NCBI GenBank assembly: GCA_947652605.1 | Contig: OX393576.1 | Span: 14,472,575-14,536,574 of the forward strand | Direction of reading: 5' to 3' | Origin: Elmis aenea | Taxonomy: Eukaryota > Arthropoda > Insecta > Coleoptera > Elmidae | Length of the DNA: 64,000 nt | Shown: positions 31,640-43,249 of the stretch, piece after piece | How the letters are laid out: each line of letters opens with the position of its first letter | How positions within the stretch are numbered: position 1 is the stretch's first letter | Program-made: the position numbers and the translations under genes | The notes under the pieces: model-generated | Seen by the model: only the letters and a program-made list of their open reading frames with translations | Told to the model about the DNA's origin: nothing | Databases searched by the model: none

Positions 31640-32330
31640 CATGAATATTAAATATTCACGAAAGTATATCTTCTTTAGTTTGTATAACATATACACGATT
31701 AACATGAGATAACAACAACATTGTCGGAATCAGCAGTTATGTAGTATATTTCTGTTTATCTTATGTTCAAAATTTTTGATGTTTATCTCAACAACAAATT
31801 TAAAAACCTTGGTAACCTGTACCACGTGAGCTTTAAAAGGTTTTACACCTTGTTTTTTTCTTTTTTTTCACAGCCTATGATTTTCTTTAAAAAAAAAAAA
31901 CTAAAAAACCTTCGTAACTTGCGTATTATTGAAAACAAATACATCAACCCTTAAATATTTGGAATGAGAAAAAAATAAGGAATTTAAATAGGTCATAGCC
32001 GACTATCGCTCCTATTTAGAATAAGGTAAGTTTGTGTCATAACTTTTTAACGGCGAAAGTAATTTTTTTTTTGTAGTATAATCAAATTAAACATAAAAAT
32101 ATCTAAAAATAATCTCCATAAATATTTTCGTTTTTTTTTTTTTTTTAAAAATTGAAAGATAAATATTCAAATCCATATGTGTATGTATTTGTCATTTATT
32201 TCATAATCTGAATAATATTAAAACACATGAATGTCGCTATTTTAAGGATCGTAAAATAATCTTTTTTTTTTAAATTTGAAACTGGCAATGAAGATATTTA
32301 AAAATTTAAGAAAAAGATCCATTTCAGTTT
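31640..32330. mobile_element. Truncated relative of the element at 59964-61093
   Basis: Long stretches match the right half of 59964-61093, for example GCAGTTATGTAGTATATT, AACCTTCGTAACTTGCGTA and GTAAGTTTGTGTCATAA. No complete inverted end was found. Confidence 0.55.
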
Positions 32331-32341
32331 TTTGTTTATAG

Positions 32342-33942
32342 CAGTGGTGCACAAAATATTTTCATTTCCGACCCCCCATTTTGTGTAAAATTTTGTCGCG
32401 ACCCCTGGATAGACAGTAGACGTTTTTTTAATCGTCAACGTAAAAGTGAAATTTTCTTTGGGATTGGCGCTTATTTTTCTGCCTTATTAGAGGTCTAAAT
32501 AAAACACATACCTAATTTAATGATTTTATTAATGCGTATGCCGTATGGGTATAATTTTTTTTTAATGAAAAGTGCTTTTAAAAAACTACTTCATAAGAAT
32601 TCTATGTGAGGTATATGCGCTTGCAAAGAGCTCATGGTTGCTTCTATGTACGGATCTCTATTGGAAATCGCAAGCCGTAAGTCATACTCTGGATCCAATC
32701 GACATCGATATATTGTTTTAATGGCAAGTAATTTTGAAAAGCCGGTTTCACATAAGTAGGCTGATGCAAACTGAATCAAAATATTTTGCCTTTTTCTTGA
32801 AATCGGCTAATTCGTTTCCAATCGATAACCAAAATTTTGGGCAAGTCAAAGACTTGAAATCGCAGTGTTTTGTCGCTTGAAACATCAATTAACTACTCTT
32901 TTTCATTTAAAGGGATATTGGAATTAAAAACATCAAACGAAAATGGATCACGGATCTAACTTAACTCATTATCTGGAATTTTTCGAACCTTTTCGAAAAG
33001 TTTTCTTCCAATTTTATCATATGACGGGAAATAACAAGAAATCTATATTATTTTCTTTAGTAAATTCTGAAAAGCACGGGAACGTGTCTGTGGTGTATTT
33101 GTTCAATTATCGTTGCCAAAGTATCAGCTTATTCTTAAAAGCTTCAATTTTACTGCGCACAGGATGCAATTCTTCAACAATATTTTTTACAATAAGAGCT
33201 TGTCTATGTATCACGCAATGGTTGAATACTATATGGGGAGCAATTTTTATTATTAACCCTCTTAGTCCTCTTTTACTACCTGTCAATGCTGCAGCACCAT
33301 CAGTGCAAACCTCGACACAGCGTGTTCAGGTAAGGTCTATTAATAATTTAAAATATTTTCTCTCCATTTGTTTTTCCTTTTAATTTTTCACATCAAAATT
33401 CTTCTGATATGTTTTCTTCGATAACGTATCTCACATAAACAATTAATGGAGACATTTTAGTAATGTCGGTGGTTTCGTTAAGTTGTAGAGCAAATACAGG
33501 AGAGTTTTGTATTCGATTTAACAGAACTCTTTCTTTATTACGTGATATGGCGAAAATTCGGCAAGAAACGGTATCTCTTGATAATGGTATTGTTTTTAAA
33601 TCATCATATTTTTCTCCGTGCATAATTGAGGTCATCTTAATTGCTGAAGGAAGAATGAGTAATTCTCCAATTTTATGTGGTTTCAAATTTTTTCCTATTA
33701 AATATGAAATTTCTAAGGATGCCCGTAAAGCCTTCTCAGGAATTGTTGTATATTTTTTCAAAAATACATTTGATTTTTCATACTTTCAGCTCGTTTTTTA
33801 AAAATTTTTACTGGTACCTGAAACTTGTTGAATAAAAGCCTTGTATTTTTTATTGTCAAATAAATTTCTTTGAATTTGGCGACCCACAAAAACTTCCTCG
33901 CGGCCCCTCTGGGGGTCGCGACCCATGGTTTGCGCACCACTG
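32342..33942 (-). mobile_element. Degraded hAT element (ZBED5/SCAND3-type transposase)
   Basis: Ends are CAGTGGTGCACAAA and, inverted, CAGTGGTGCGCAAACCATG, with GGGGTCGCGACCC-type subterminal text. Minus-strand open frames inside encode transposase pieces. The flanking octamers (GTTTATAG left, CGTATAGC right) resemble each other only when shifted, so the target duplication is eroded. Confidence 0.8.
32591..33761 (-). pseudogene. hAT transposase remnant, ZBED5-like
   Basis: Three blocks lie in the expected order on the minus strand. At 33761-33393 are SYLIGKNLKPHKIGELLILP, the LSRDTVSCRI segment and FALQLNETTDITKMSP (catalytic Asp/Glu region). At about 33290-33130 the text CTDGAAALTGSKRGLRGLI is followed by a HCVIHRQAL block. 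At 32779-32591 is the C-terminal YLCETGFSKLLAIKT motif. These match ZBED5/SCAND3-type hAT transposases by recognition. Stops and frame breaks between blocks make it non-functional. Confidence 0.8.
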
Positions 33943-33950
33943 CGTATAGC

Positions 33951-35690
33951 CATCTCAGAATTTAAGACAACAAATCATAATCATTCATCTAATAATTAGA
34001 TTCTAATTATACTTAAAAAACTTGTATAATACTTGGTTCAGTTTTTGAAGATAAGGTAGTTGTGGTTAATTTTCTAAATCTGGAATATTTTTCAATTTTT
34101 GTAGCGGAAGGTTGAAATGCTACTGCAAATATTTATGTGCATATTTTGAAAAAAGCCCTATAAATAAACATTGACATTATGTTAACTATTGTAATTATTT
34201 ACTGAGATATCCTACAAAAACTTCGATTTTGGACAAAATATATCTGACGATGCCAAAGTAAAAATTTAAGTTGATGTATCTCAAAAACAAAACGACGATT
34301 TGAAAGCTTTAGTTATATCACAGACTTAATAAACTTCAAACTTTTTTATTCGACTTCTATGTTGTTTAATAAAAAGTTAACATTGATCTGTTTCTTTTCT
34401 ACACAATTTCCAGTGAACACCCTTAATATTTTTTGAGTAGCAATGGTTCTCAAATTTCTCCTTAGTTTCTTGTAGATTAATCATAAATATTTCCGTTTAG
34501 TTGTTGATGCGTTTAAGCTCACTAAAGTCGTGTGTAATTAAACTCGTTATTTTGGTATTAGAAGTGTTTGGCAGAGCAAGCGTGAACGTATATTTCTAAA
34601 TTGTGAAAATTAACAAGCAATAAACGCACGCGTTGTAATCGTTTGACAGCTCATCAATTGTGTTAGTCGATTATCAGATACCCGCAACTCTTTTTTCTGA
34701 GAAGGTTTAATTTTTCTCTGAATATAGGAAATAAACCAAATCGCTTTTAAAATTAACAGTTGTGACACAGGCGTTAGCCTATGCCTATGGGTCTTTAGTA
34801 GACATACTTTTGATAAATGTTTGAATTTTTTAAGCGATTCATTTTAAATATAAGAACATGCAAGCTAATTAATAATCACTTACCTTGTTTCAACATTAGT
34901 CACACCTTTAATAACAGTATTAATAACACAAACATGTACATTCCAAGATGCTGTTAACCTTCTTTCACAGATATAAAAGATAAAATACAAACAGCATAGA
35001 AATATGTTACACAAAAACTGAATTCTATATGTAACTGTATAAATAGTGTTACGGATAAAATTCCTTACGAATCCGAAGCGATTTATAAAAAAAAAAAAAA
35101 ACTTGCGCACTAATGAGATTGGTACCAGTTTATTTTTACGTACAGAATTGAATCTTGGTTGAATATTTCATACTGCAGGACGCAGGACATTTTTGGTGTT
35201 CTGCAGAGTTATACGTTATTTTCATTTTATAATCCTTAATGCTGAAGACGCCGATTCGCATAAATACGTACAAAATGGTAAAAGTATGTACAAGCCAATT
35301 TCAGAAAGTCTTGGAAATTGTGTCCTAATCACGAGTAAAAATTCATTTAACGGTTTCTTGGTAAACTCAAGTTTTAAACCTGTATCGCTCGATAACTCGG
35401 CAAATTTTTATCTAGCTTTTATTGGCAAATGACTGATGTCTTTCATTTTAATTGGGTTGGTTTTTGAATCCAGCTTAATTTTTAAAATCAAAATTTCAAT
35501 TTTTGAAATTGTGTCTGTCAATATCTTTCCTATGGGTTTGTAAAATTTTGTTAACACTTGTCATATATGTATTTGTCTTGATCTACATATTTCTTTAAAA
35601 ATATGTCGAACGTATCTAATACATATTTATGTCTAAAACGCTTTTCGTCCAAAATTTGCTTATCGTAAATGAATATAAAAAAACTGCAAC
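33951..35690. other. AT-rich DNA, nothing recognised
   Basis: No open frame with a recognisable domain and no clear inverted ends were seen in this stretch. Confidence 0.35.
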
Positions 35691-35693
35691 AGG

Positions 35694-36215
35694 TCATCTT
35701 CGTGTTTGTATCTTTGCAGTATATGTTCGAACAAGATTGTCCATGGGATCTACACGTGATTTTGTTTTATTGTAGGCTATTATTTGTGTTTTTTTGTCAC
35801 CTTTAGAAACCTCACCAGTTTCGTGTGCAGTTGATTTACAATTTTTCCCCTTTTTGGCAATGAGACACCAAAATAGCGTCGTCTTGGTAGCCAAATTTAG
35901 TGGAACAGAAGTCTCTTCTACTCGAATCTACTAATTCCTGGCCTGTTTTTCCGTACTGTAATAAGCAATGTTAAATTCTTCTCTTTCAAATCTCTTGCAA
36001 GTTCAAGACTCAAAAAAATGATCGTTGACCACATTTATTCCTGATTTCTCTAACCCTATTAACATTTCTAAAACGACTCGTTTGTTTTGATTGTGATCTC
36101 GCTGGTTACCTGTTTTACCACTGTACTGGCAATTGTAAACGTATAAAATTTGACTATCGCCGGATGCCCAAATCTTTATGCCAAATTTTCCTAGCTAAGC
36201 CAATGGAGTCACCTA
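35694..36215 (-). pseudogene. piggyBac transposase remnant
   Basis: On the minus strand the text KFGIKIWASGDSQILYVYNC is followed by RVVLEMLIGLEKSGINVVND and HFFES, then stops and, at 35894-35694, IIAYNKTKSRVDPMDNLVRT. These are the conserved blocks of the piggyBac DDE domain (W-A..D, VV-DMFF-like and YN-TKGGVD-D). Several stops and frame changes show decay. No flanking TTAA ends were found. Confidence 0.75.
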
Positions 36216-36298
36216 TGCGCTACACATTGAACTAGAGTGTCTAGTAACACACGATCAAGTTAATAAGTTTCTTCTAATTTTCATTTTTCCTTTGTATA

Positions 36299-36699
36299 CA
36301 GTGATGGCAAATAAGGTGAGGCCCTCAGAGGGCGAGACCCCGAGCATGCGCCTAATGGTAAATGCGATCCTGATTCTTCCACGTGTTATTGTTTTTGGGA
36401 CATAAATATGTTACTATTATATCCTTAAAGCAACACTTTTAAATCAATGAGTTGTTTAAAAAACGTGAAAAGTAATACAGTTCTAATAGCCATAAGGTCA
36501 TTGTGGAAAAAAATCAACAAAACCGGATTTCTGCTCAGTTAAAAATATATTAACTCCATCAGAAACTTTTTATTATTTAGTCATGAGTCCTTCTACTCTT
36601 AGGTGTAGGACCAGAAACTTTTTACTGTTCCAAATGTTTTGTAAACCCCACATTCTGTTACCTCAAAAGGGGTCGCCTCCCACAGTTTAAAAAGCCCTG
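36299..36699. mobile_element. Short non-autonomous hAT-like element
   Basis: It begins CAGTGATGGCAAATAAGG and ends with GGGTCGCCTCCCACAG and AAAAAGCCCTG. The GAGGCCCTCAGAGGGCGAG/GGTCGCCTCC subterminal text and CAG ends suggest hAT. Flanks show only weak similarity, so the boundaries are approximate. Confidence 0.45.
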
Positions 36700-37670
36700 G
36701 TGTAAACGAGCACATTCGATGTACCAAACCAAAGCAAACAAATGAAATTGTGGAACATTCGTATAACACCAAATATTAATAGATTTTCATAAAGTTACAG
36801 TATTAAATAAAAAAAAAGAGGAACCAAAGAATATTTAGAGAAAAAAAAATTTAACACAAATATTCAAGTATGAATAGTGACCAAGTTATATTTTGGACAC
36901 AAATAGGGAAATGTTATTTTAATATTTAAAAAATGCGTTCATATATTGTTTTAGATCGATGTCGTTGCCAAAGATGATCGTTGCTACGACAAACACATGT
37001 GAGTAATAAATGAATAAGAAAATTATATATTGATAAAGAGACGAGCATCTCGAAACCGGTATAGATTAAAAGTAAAAAAAAGCGAAAAAATAAGACGAGT
37101 AGTTTTTAAATTAATTTTTAAATTTATCATGCTTTTGTTGCTTAAAAAGAGTACCATCAAGTAAAATGTCTACAAATAAAAATTAATCTTCATATGATGA
37201 GCAATTTTTAGTGTAATTATTTATGGATTGGCTTACACAAAATTATTCTATTCAACCCTTGAGGACATTCCACTAGACTGCATCAAGTAAATAATGCCAG
37301 GAAATCTGTTATTAGGAAGTTTTTATGATACCATAAAAATAGGTCTACAAACGGAACAAAAAATGGTACCGTCGCGCGGGGTGACTTGAGCCACTTGACA
37401 AAAAAATTGTTTGATTAATAACTGTAAATATTATTACTCTCTAATAAAGCATTTCTAGGACAACTTTTCGTGCTCTTTCTTAATAAGTGGTTTAGAATTC
37501 ACCTAATTTATTTCTATCTATGCCAAGTCTGCTTATTCTGTAAGGTGCAAGTTTTTGAGAAAAATACCAGTGATTTATATATATTTTGATATTCTTAGGT
37601 AAATAGTCGCAGTTTTTATTAAAACACTGTGGGTGGCTCATTTTACCTCAGTTGGGGGCTAAATTTGCAG
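36700..37670. other. AT-rich DNA, nothing recognised
   Basis: Apart from simple A/T runs, no gene, repeat end or hairpin could be supported here. Confidence 0.3.
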
Positions 37671-38122
37671 TTCCGGAGAAAAACGTCAAAAACGAAACCC
37701 CTGCATAAGCGCTAAGATTTGAGAAGTTGTGGTATATCTGTATAACTATATATATCTATATATATATCTATGCGACTGGCATAGGCGTTCAATATAGAGA
37801 AAACCGTTTTTACAACGGCCTTGTTTTTCGCGTTTTTCTCCGGAACCGTTTAAGATTTTTTCAAAAACTTTGCACCATTTTACTTGCAAAGGATGCGCGC
37901 ATTGGTAAATAAAAAAATTTAGATTTTGTCTCTGACGGTTTCATGGCCAACGCGATCGCAAATTTTACTTTTATTATCCAGCTTTTCAGTTTTTTTCCCT
38001 ATTTTTCCGAAGAAAATGGCCAGTGGCACGTATAACTCTGCAAAACATTAAGTTTTGATGTTTTTGACGCAATAAACACAGCCTTAATCAAATTCTAGCT
38101 ACAACATATCGTGACCTTCCCT
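37671..38122. mobile_element. Palindromic repeat element, copy 2 (left part missing)
   Basis: It matches the centre and right arm of the element at 30472-31174, including GGAGAAAAACGTCAAAAACG, GCACCATTTTACTTGCAAAGG and the end CGTGACCTTCCCTGGTCAGA. The left arm is absent, and an AT microsatellite (37738-37772) has expanded at its centre. Confidence 0.65.
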
Positions 38123-38493
38123 GGTCAGATGTTTTAAAGAGCATTACGCAAATCAATGATGTATCTTTAAACCTATTGTTTACACAAGTCATATTACTTT
38201 GTCCAGGACAAACTTTTATAAATACTGACAACATTTGGAAGGAAAACTTGTGTCACGCGACATGTCCGTCTGACATAAGCAGTCGACATTGTTACATGAT
38301 TAACATACCATAACTTCGAGGGGTACTTAATAATGTATATTATATATGTAGTCTTGTATCAATAAATAAAAACTTTAAAGATTATAAGTAATTTTTATTA
38401 AATAGCATTTTTATGTTTAACCCTTATGTCAATAACCGAAATTCACAGCTTTGTTCAATGACCGGGGATAGAAGTTTTATAATAAATTATATA

Positions 38494-39600
38494 CAGGGTG
38501 ATTGAAATTCGAGTTTAAGCATGAGGATCTCGCTTATTATAATAGCTAGAGTATACGGTTAAATGTGGCAAAGTTGCTAAATTTGGTACTCATTAATAAT
38601 CCGAAGAGAAATTGGAAATATCTCAAACGGTATCCGAGAAAATTAGGAAAAACCGGAAAATACGATTTTTGAAAATAGTCTTTGGAGTATAAAATAATTC
38701 AAATGTGTAAAAACATTGCTTAAGCAACTTTTTAAGCCGCATCAGATAGTTTACTAATTTATTCTGGGTCGATTCGTTTTTGTTTTATGACAACCAACTT
38801 TATTTTTTCTTATGGGCGCAATTTTTGCTATAAACATAATCAAATAGATTTATTTTTTCTGAACTCATTGATGTATCACACATGGTATTTTACGTCTACA
38901 TTAATTGTCAAATTTGTAAAATTGCGTTTTGGACAACAATTTCTATAAATCAGGCAGCCTGGTCGTTGTAGTTTATGTAGTTACCATGACAACCAATCAA
39001 TAAATTCAAAAATTTGAAGTCTTATTACTTGTCATCGTAATAAGTTCGTATAAATGAATTTTAGCAACGAAGAAAAACGCGGTATGCTGCGAATTTTTTA
39101 TTCGTTAAATAGGAATTCTACGGTGTCAAGTCAACGATATGCAGAAACATATCCGGAAAGAAGACAACCCTTGCACACATAGTTTTGTACGTTGGACAGA
39201 AACTTGGGTGAATACGTACCAAGCATGTGAAAAATGTATTACAATACTTAAAAGAACGGTATACTAAACTTAACAGTAACATAAAAACAAAAACAAATTA
39301 GAGAAGATGTTCAAATAAATTTCCTCCTTCTGCAATGCATAACCGCAAACGTTTCTTAATGTTGCTGTCCAGAACCCGCGCTATTGTTCTTCGAGGAATT
39401 TCCTGAATGACTCGGCAACCTGTATTTCTTAGGTCATCTAGGGTGTCATAGTTTTGATTGTGGACCTTGTTCTTAACATATCCCCACAAGAAGGTATCTA
39501 AAGTATTCAGGTCGGGAGACTGGGCGGGTTAGGGCACAGGACCATGAGTCCCGGGTACCCGGTTATTGACATACGGGTGAAGCAGTAAATGTAATAATTT
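38494..39600. mobile_element. Rearranged mariner-like element
   Basis: A left end TACAGGGTG (C at 38494) is followed by a plus-strand piece (39057-39148) reading MNFSNEEKRGMLRIFYSLNR and SQRYAETYPERRQP, the helix-turn-helix start of a mariner-like transposase. The C-terminal transposase piece at 39298-39600 lies in the opposite direction, so the element has been inverted or rebuilt internally. The matching right end was not found. Confidence 0.55.
39298..39600 (-). pseudogene. Mariner-like transposase C-terminal remnant
   Basis: The minus strand reads SPDLNTLDTFLWGYVKNKVH, the conserved D-x-F-L-W-G-Y-x-K motif of Tc1/mariner-type DDE transposases, then a helical tail ending AEGGNLFEHLL. One upstream stop interrupts it. 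Confidence 0.75.
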
Positions 39601-41409
39601 GAGTATTAAGGAACGCCTCTTTCTCGTAATACTTCTTTTCAACAACCTAACAGAGGGTATACTTTTTTCAATTTTTGACAAATGCTCATTTTTGTAGACT
39701 TCCTGGTTATGCAAAGCATAAACATGAACAGACAGAAACACTTTAATTTCATGTACATAATATGCAAAAGGGAACAATGTTACAAATAAAAAATTAAAGA
39801 AAATAAAAGCATTGCAATTATTATTATAGAGTAAAACTAATTTAACAAACTATCGAAAAAAATGATTATGGCAATATTACAATCTGTATGTGATAAAGCA
39901 AGCACAGCAATTTATTAGAATCATACTATCTCATAATATCTCGCATTAAACTTGAAATGATTTGTCTTATGTAAACGAAAAGCTTAAAAATAATTATTTG
40001 TTAAAATAGTTCAGCATTGTTAATAATTTAAACCGTGCAGATCAATAAATGTGTGAATAGTTATTTGTTATCATTCGCTTCCATCAGAAGGCCGAACATG
40101 GGCATATTTTGTGTATGTTAGTGGCTGTGAGAATGTGATGGTTTCATAGTGTCTAGTGGCTAAATGTCAGTGCTAATCAAATTTGCCAAATAAGATTATA
40201 TGCTTTGTTGGAGGGAATGATTTATTAAATTAGTTATTGTTGCCTACGAAGTACATTATGTTATTATAAGAAAATTAAACCCTATTGCACTAAAGAAAAT
40301 AGGTTTGATTTTTGAGTAACGGTATTAATTTTTGGTATTCATTTAACGTTAGATCGACAGTTTGTTAAAAGGGCAGGTAGTCCAATGAATAGGTATATTT
40401 AATTTTAATACAAATTAACGCGTCTTAGAACTGTGGTAATCTAAATTTAAAAAAAAAACACTGATTTTGAAAATTGTTACCCTGGTCATGTAATTTATTT
40501 ACCATCTCGTATCACTATTTTAAAATGTTTTTCCATTAAAAAATATTTAAGTACTAAACAAACATTTGAAATGTAAACTTTGACTCTCATTACATAAATT
40601 TTCTTTGTTCACTATCATGGAAGTTAAAAAGGATGTGACACATGAGATTTACAGTCTTTATTCAGACTGTAACACAAGATAAGCGCAGTAGAAATAACTT
40701 TTTAACGAAGACTTATAATTGAATCATTTGTAATCTACCAAATGAAGAAAACGAGGGATAAAAACGCAGAGATTTTATAAAGATCTGCACTCCTTTAGCA
40801 ACCCGAAGTAAAGTAGGTTTTGTTATTTGCATAGAGCGAGTTGTGAAAAGTATAATATTCTGAAATATTTTCATATGGAAATACATTATTTTTGTAGAAA
40901 TCGTTTCGAAATGAAGTTTTACTTCTAATTTGCATCCTTATTCAATTTTAATAATGCGAATATTTGTTCATCTATTGTATTCACTTAGTGTAAATTGCAT
41001 TTTCAAAATGTAACCTGTGCTATGCAAGTGTTAATTTTTAGGTAAAAGCGAGACATTAATTACATCAGTTTATATGTATAAGCAGAGCCAAAGATAAATA
41101 AATTTGTTTTAATATGGGCATGGTTTAAAATATAGTTAAACTCATTGTATGATAATCAAAATTTGTCATTTTTTTTGTATTGATTTATTACATTAATTTT
41201 ATTGTTAATAAATAAAGCGTATTTAAGACCAGTATTAATGATGGTTACCAAAATTATCGTACGTTGGGAATTTGATGTTATTGTAACTTTCCAGTTTGAT
41301 TCAAATAGTGTCCCAAAAATGTATACACTCTTTGGCTATTAATAAGTTCAGATTTTATTTAATTTTAATTTAAAAGTCTTTCAGTTTGAAGTCAAAGTTT
41401 GAATAAATA
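39601..41409. other. AT-rich DNA, nothing recognised
   Basis: No coding or repeat signature was supported. An isolated CAGGGTGACAG end occurs at 41410 without a partner. Confidence 0.3.
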
Positions 41410-41863
41410 CAGGGTGACAGTGTTTGTTGTATGGGTAACTTTGTTATAAGTCGGTTAAAGTAGCAAAAAATTTCAAGAAGAATTTAATGTCATTTTGACA
41501 TTTGGCCCACACCTTTTAACTTATTTTAAATATTTTGATACAACTAAAAAAAAATACTGTTATTTCAATTGTAAATAATTCCATAGCCACCTATGTTAAA
41601 ATCAAAATGTGAAATAATTCCTGTAGATATTTTCACGTAGAATTAAAAAAAAATATCTAAAAAGTCATGGCTCTCTTGATTTTTGAGATATAAGCCGAAC
41701 TTGCTTTTTTTAAATGGCAACCGTATGAGTTCATTAAAAAAAAACTCGTTTTATTGATGGGTTGTTAGTTTTATCTTTAGAAATAAGCAAGCTATTATAT
41801 ATATAATATTATTGTATTTATTAAGTTTAATCTAGGTGGCCACTGAAAAAAAAAAAGATTATA

Positions 41864-42598
41864 CAGGGTGACTTGTGGGAAACGGACGTTTTTTGAATGA
41901 ACAGAACTCGGTTGATTTTCAAGTTTTTTTCTTGTTTTTTTTTGCGAAGTGAAGAATAACATTTGCCATTTGCTATAACAAAGTCAAGTATCCTCTTGAA
42001 CAAAAAGCATACTGCAAACGCATCCATGGAAGTTGTTAGAAACACGTTCCCTGGCCGCGTCATTTCGCGTTTCGGTGACTTGCCGTGTCGCCCAAGATCA
42101 CCAAACTTATTTTTCTGCAACTTTTTCTTTTGGGGGCACTTAAAAGAACGTGTTTTTGCTCACAAACCGCAAACACTAAGGGAGTTGAAAGATGCCATTA
42201 CAGAAGAGACGCATTTAATTGACGCACAGCTGCTAGACCGAGTCATGAATGACTTCAGGCAGAGACTTGAAACTTGCATTCAGGAGGGTGGCCGCCACCT
42301 GATGGATATAATTCTCCATAACTAAATAATCATGGTAAATCAAATAGCATATGTTGTTTTTCAATTTGTAATAAATAAGTTTGCTTTTTCTTGAAAATCA
42401 ACCGAGTTCTGTTCATTAATTTGTATACTTGATTAAAAACAAACAAAAAAAAACAACTTTTCGTTCAAGAGCATACTTGACTTTGTTATATCAAATGGCA
42501 GATGTCATTCTTCACTTTGCAAAAAAAACAAAAAAAAACTTGAAAATCAACCGAGTTCTGTTCATTTAAAAAACGTCCGTTTCCCACAAGTCACCCTG
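41864..42598 (+). mobile_element. Mariner-like element with about 137-bp inverted arms
   Basis: It begins CAGGGTGACTTGTGGGAAAC and ends with the exact inverse, each side flanked by TA (41862-41863 and 42599-42600). The arms 41864-42000 and 42462-42598 are close inverted copies. A transposase C-terminus lies between them. Confidence 0.85.
41963..42325 (+). pseudogene. Mariner-like transposase C-terminal fragment
   Basis: The open frame contains FPGRVISRFGDLPCRPRSPN, then FFFWGHLKERVFAHKP and a helical tail ending EGGRHLMDIILHN. This is the last catalytic part of a Tc1/mariner-type transposase (PRSPDLxxxDFFLWGxLK). The N-terminal and central catalytic parts are missing, and the usual Trp and Asp of the motif are changed, so it is inactive. 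Confidence 0.8.
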
Positions 42599-42830
42599 TA
42601 TAAGTAAGCTAGCTGTATTTAATTAATCACAAAAAACTTAAATAATTTGTGATATTTATAACATTTCATAATAATTTGTGATTTTTCACTTACCATTACT
42701 ATAAAATCTTAATTATATCATGTGTTGAAAGTGTAGCCCTCTCTCTATGGGCAATACAAATTTGTGATCTGCACTTTGTAGATAATAATGTTTTCTTAGT
42801 CATTTTTTTATTGATAGACTGTCCATAAAA

Positions 42831-43241
42831 TAAGGTGACCATTTTTTCCCCGAAGGACACTAAGCTGGGGTTACAAAAAAAAAGGTCCTGGACTAACTTT
42901 CATGAAATCTATTTTCCCACATTTTAAAACGGGGATATGTCCAGGAGGAAGGACGTGTGGTAACTCTGGTAACCCTAAGTAACCTAACATAACCTAATCG
43001 GAGTTGACACTTTATTGCACAAACTGCTCCCCACTCCAGTTTTCGTGGCCAAAAAGCGGTTACACTGTTACAATGTTGACAAACTTACAGATTTGCATAA
43101 TTTGGCAACAGTGAAAGTACCATACATTCGTTATTTTAAATGTGTATAGAAAAATTATGAAAATCGGGGACAAGAATAATTCGGGACTTGAGTCTTGTTT
43201 TGGGGACTGTCCCCGAAAATCGGGGACGAGTGGTCACCCTA
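42831..43241. mobile_element. hAT MITE with exact 8-bp target duplication
   Basis: Ends are TAAGGTGACCA and, inverted, TAGGGTGACCA. Both are flanked by CCATAAAA (42823-42830 and 43242-43249). Subterminal CCCCGA/TCGGGGAC text is typical of TAGGGTGACCA hAT families. It contains CCTAA motifs at a nine-base spacing near 42975-43000. Confidence 0.85.
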
Positions 43242-43249
43242 CCATAAAA

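Noticed and set aside
32943..33383. 146-codon plus-strand open frame
   Set aside because: It is antisense to the hAT transposase remnant, whose conserved blocks are readable on the minus strand.
37738..37772. TA/TATC microsatellite
   Set aside because: A simple repeat at a palindrome centre, with no feature beyond that already noted for the element.
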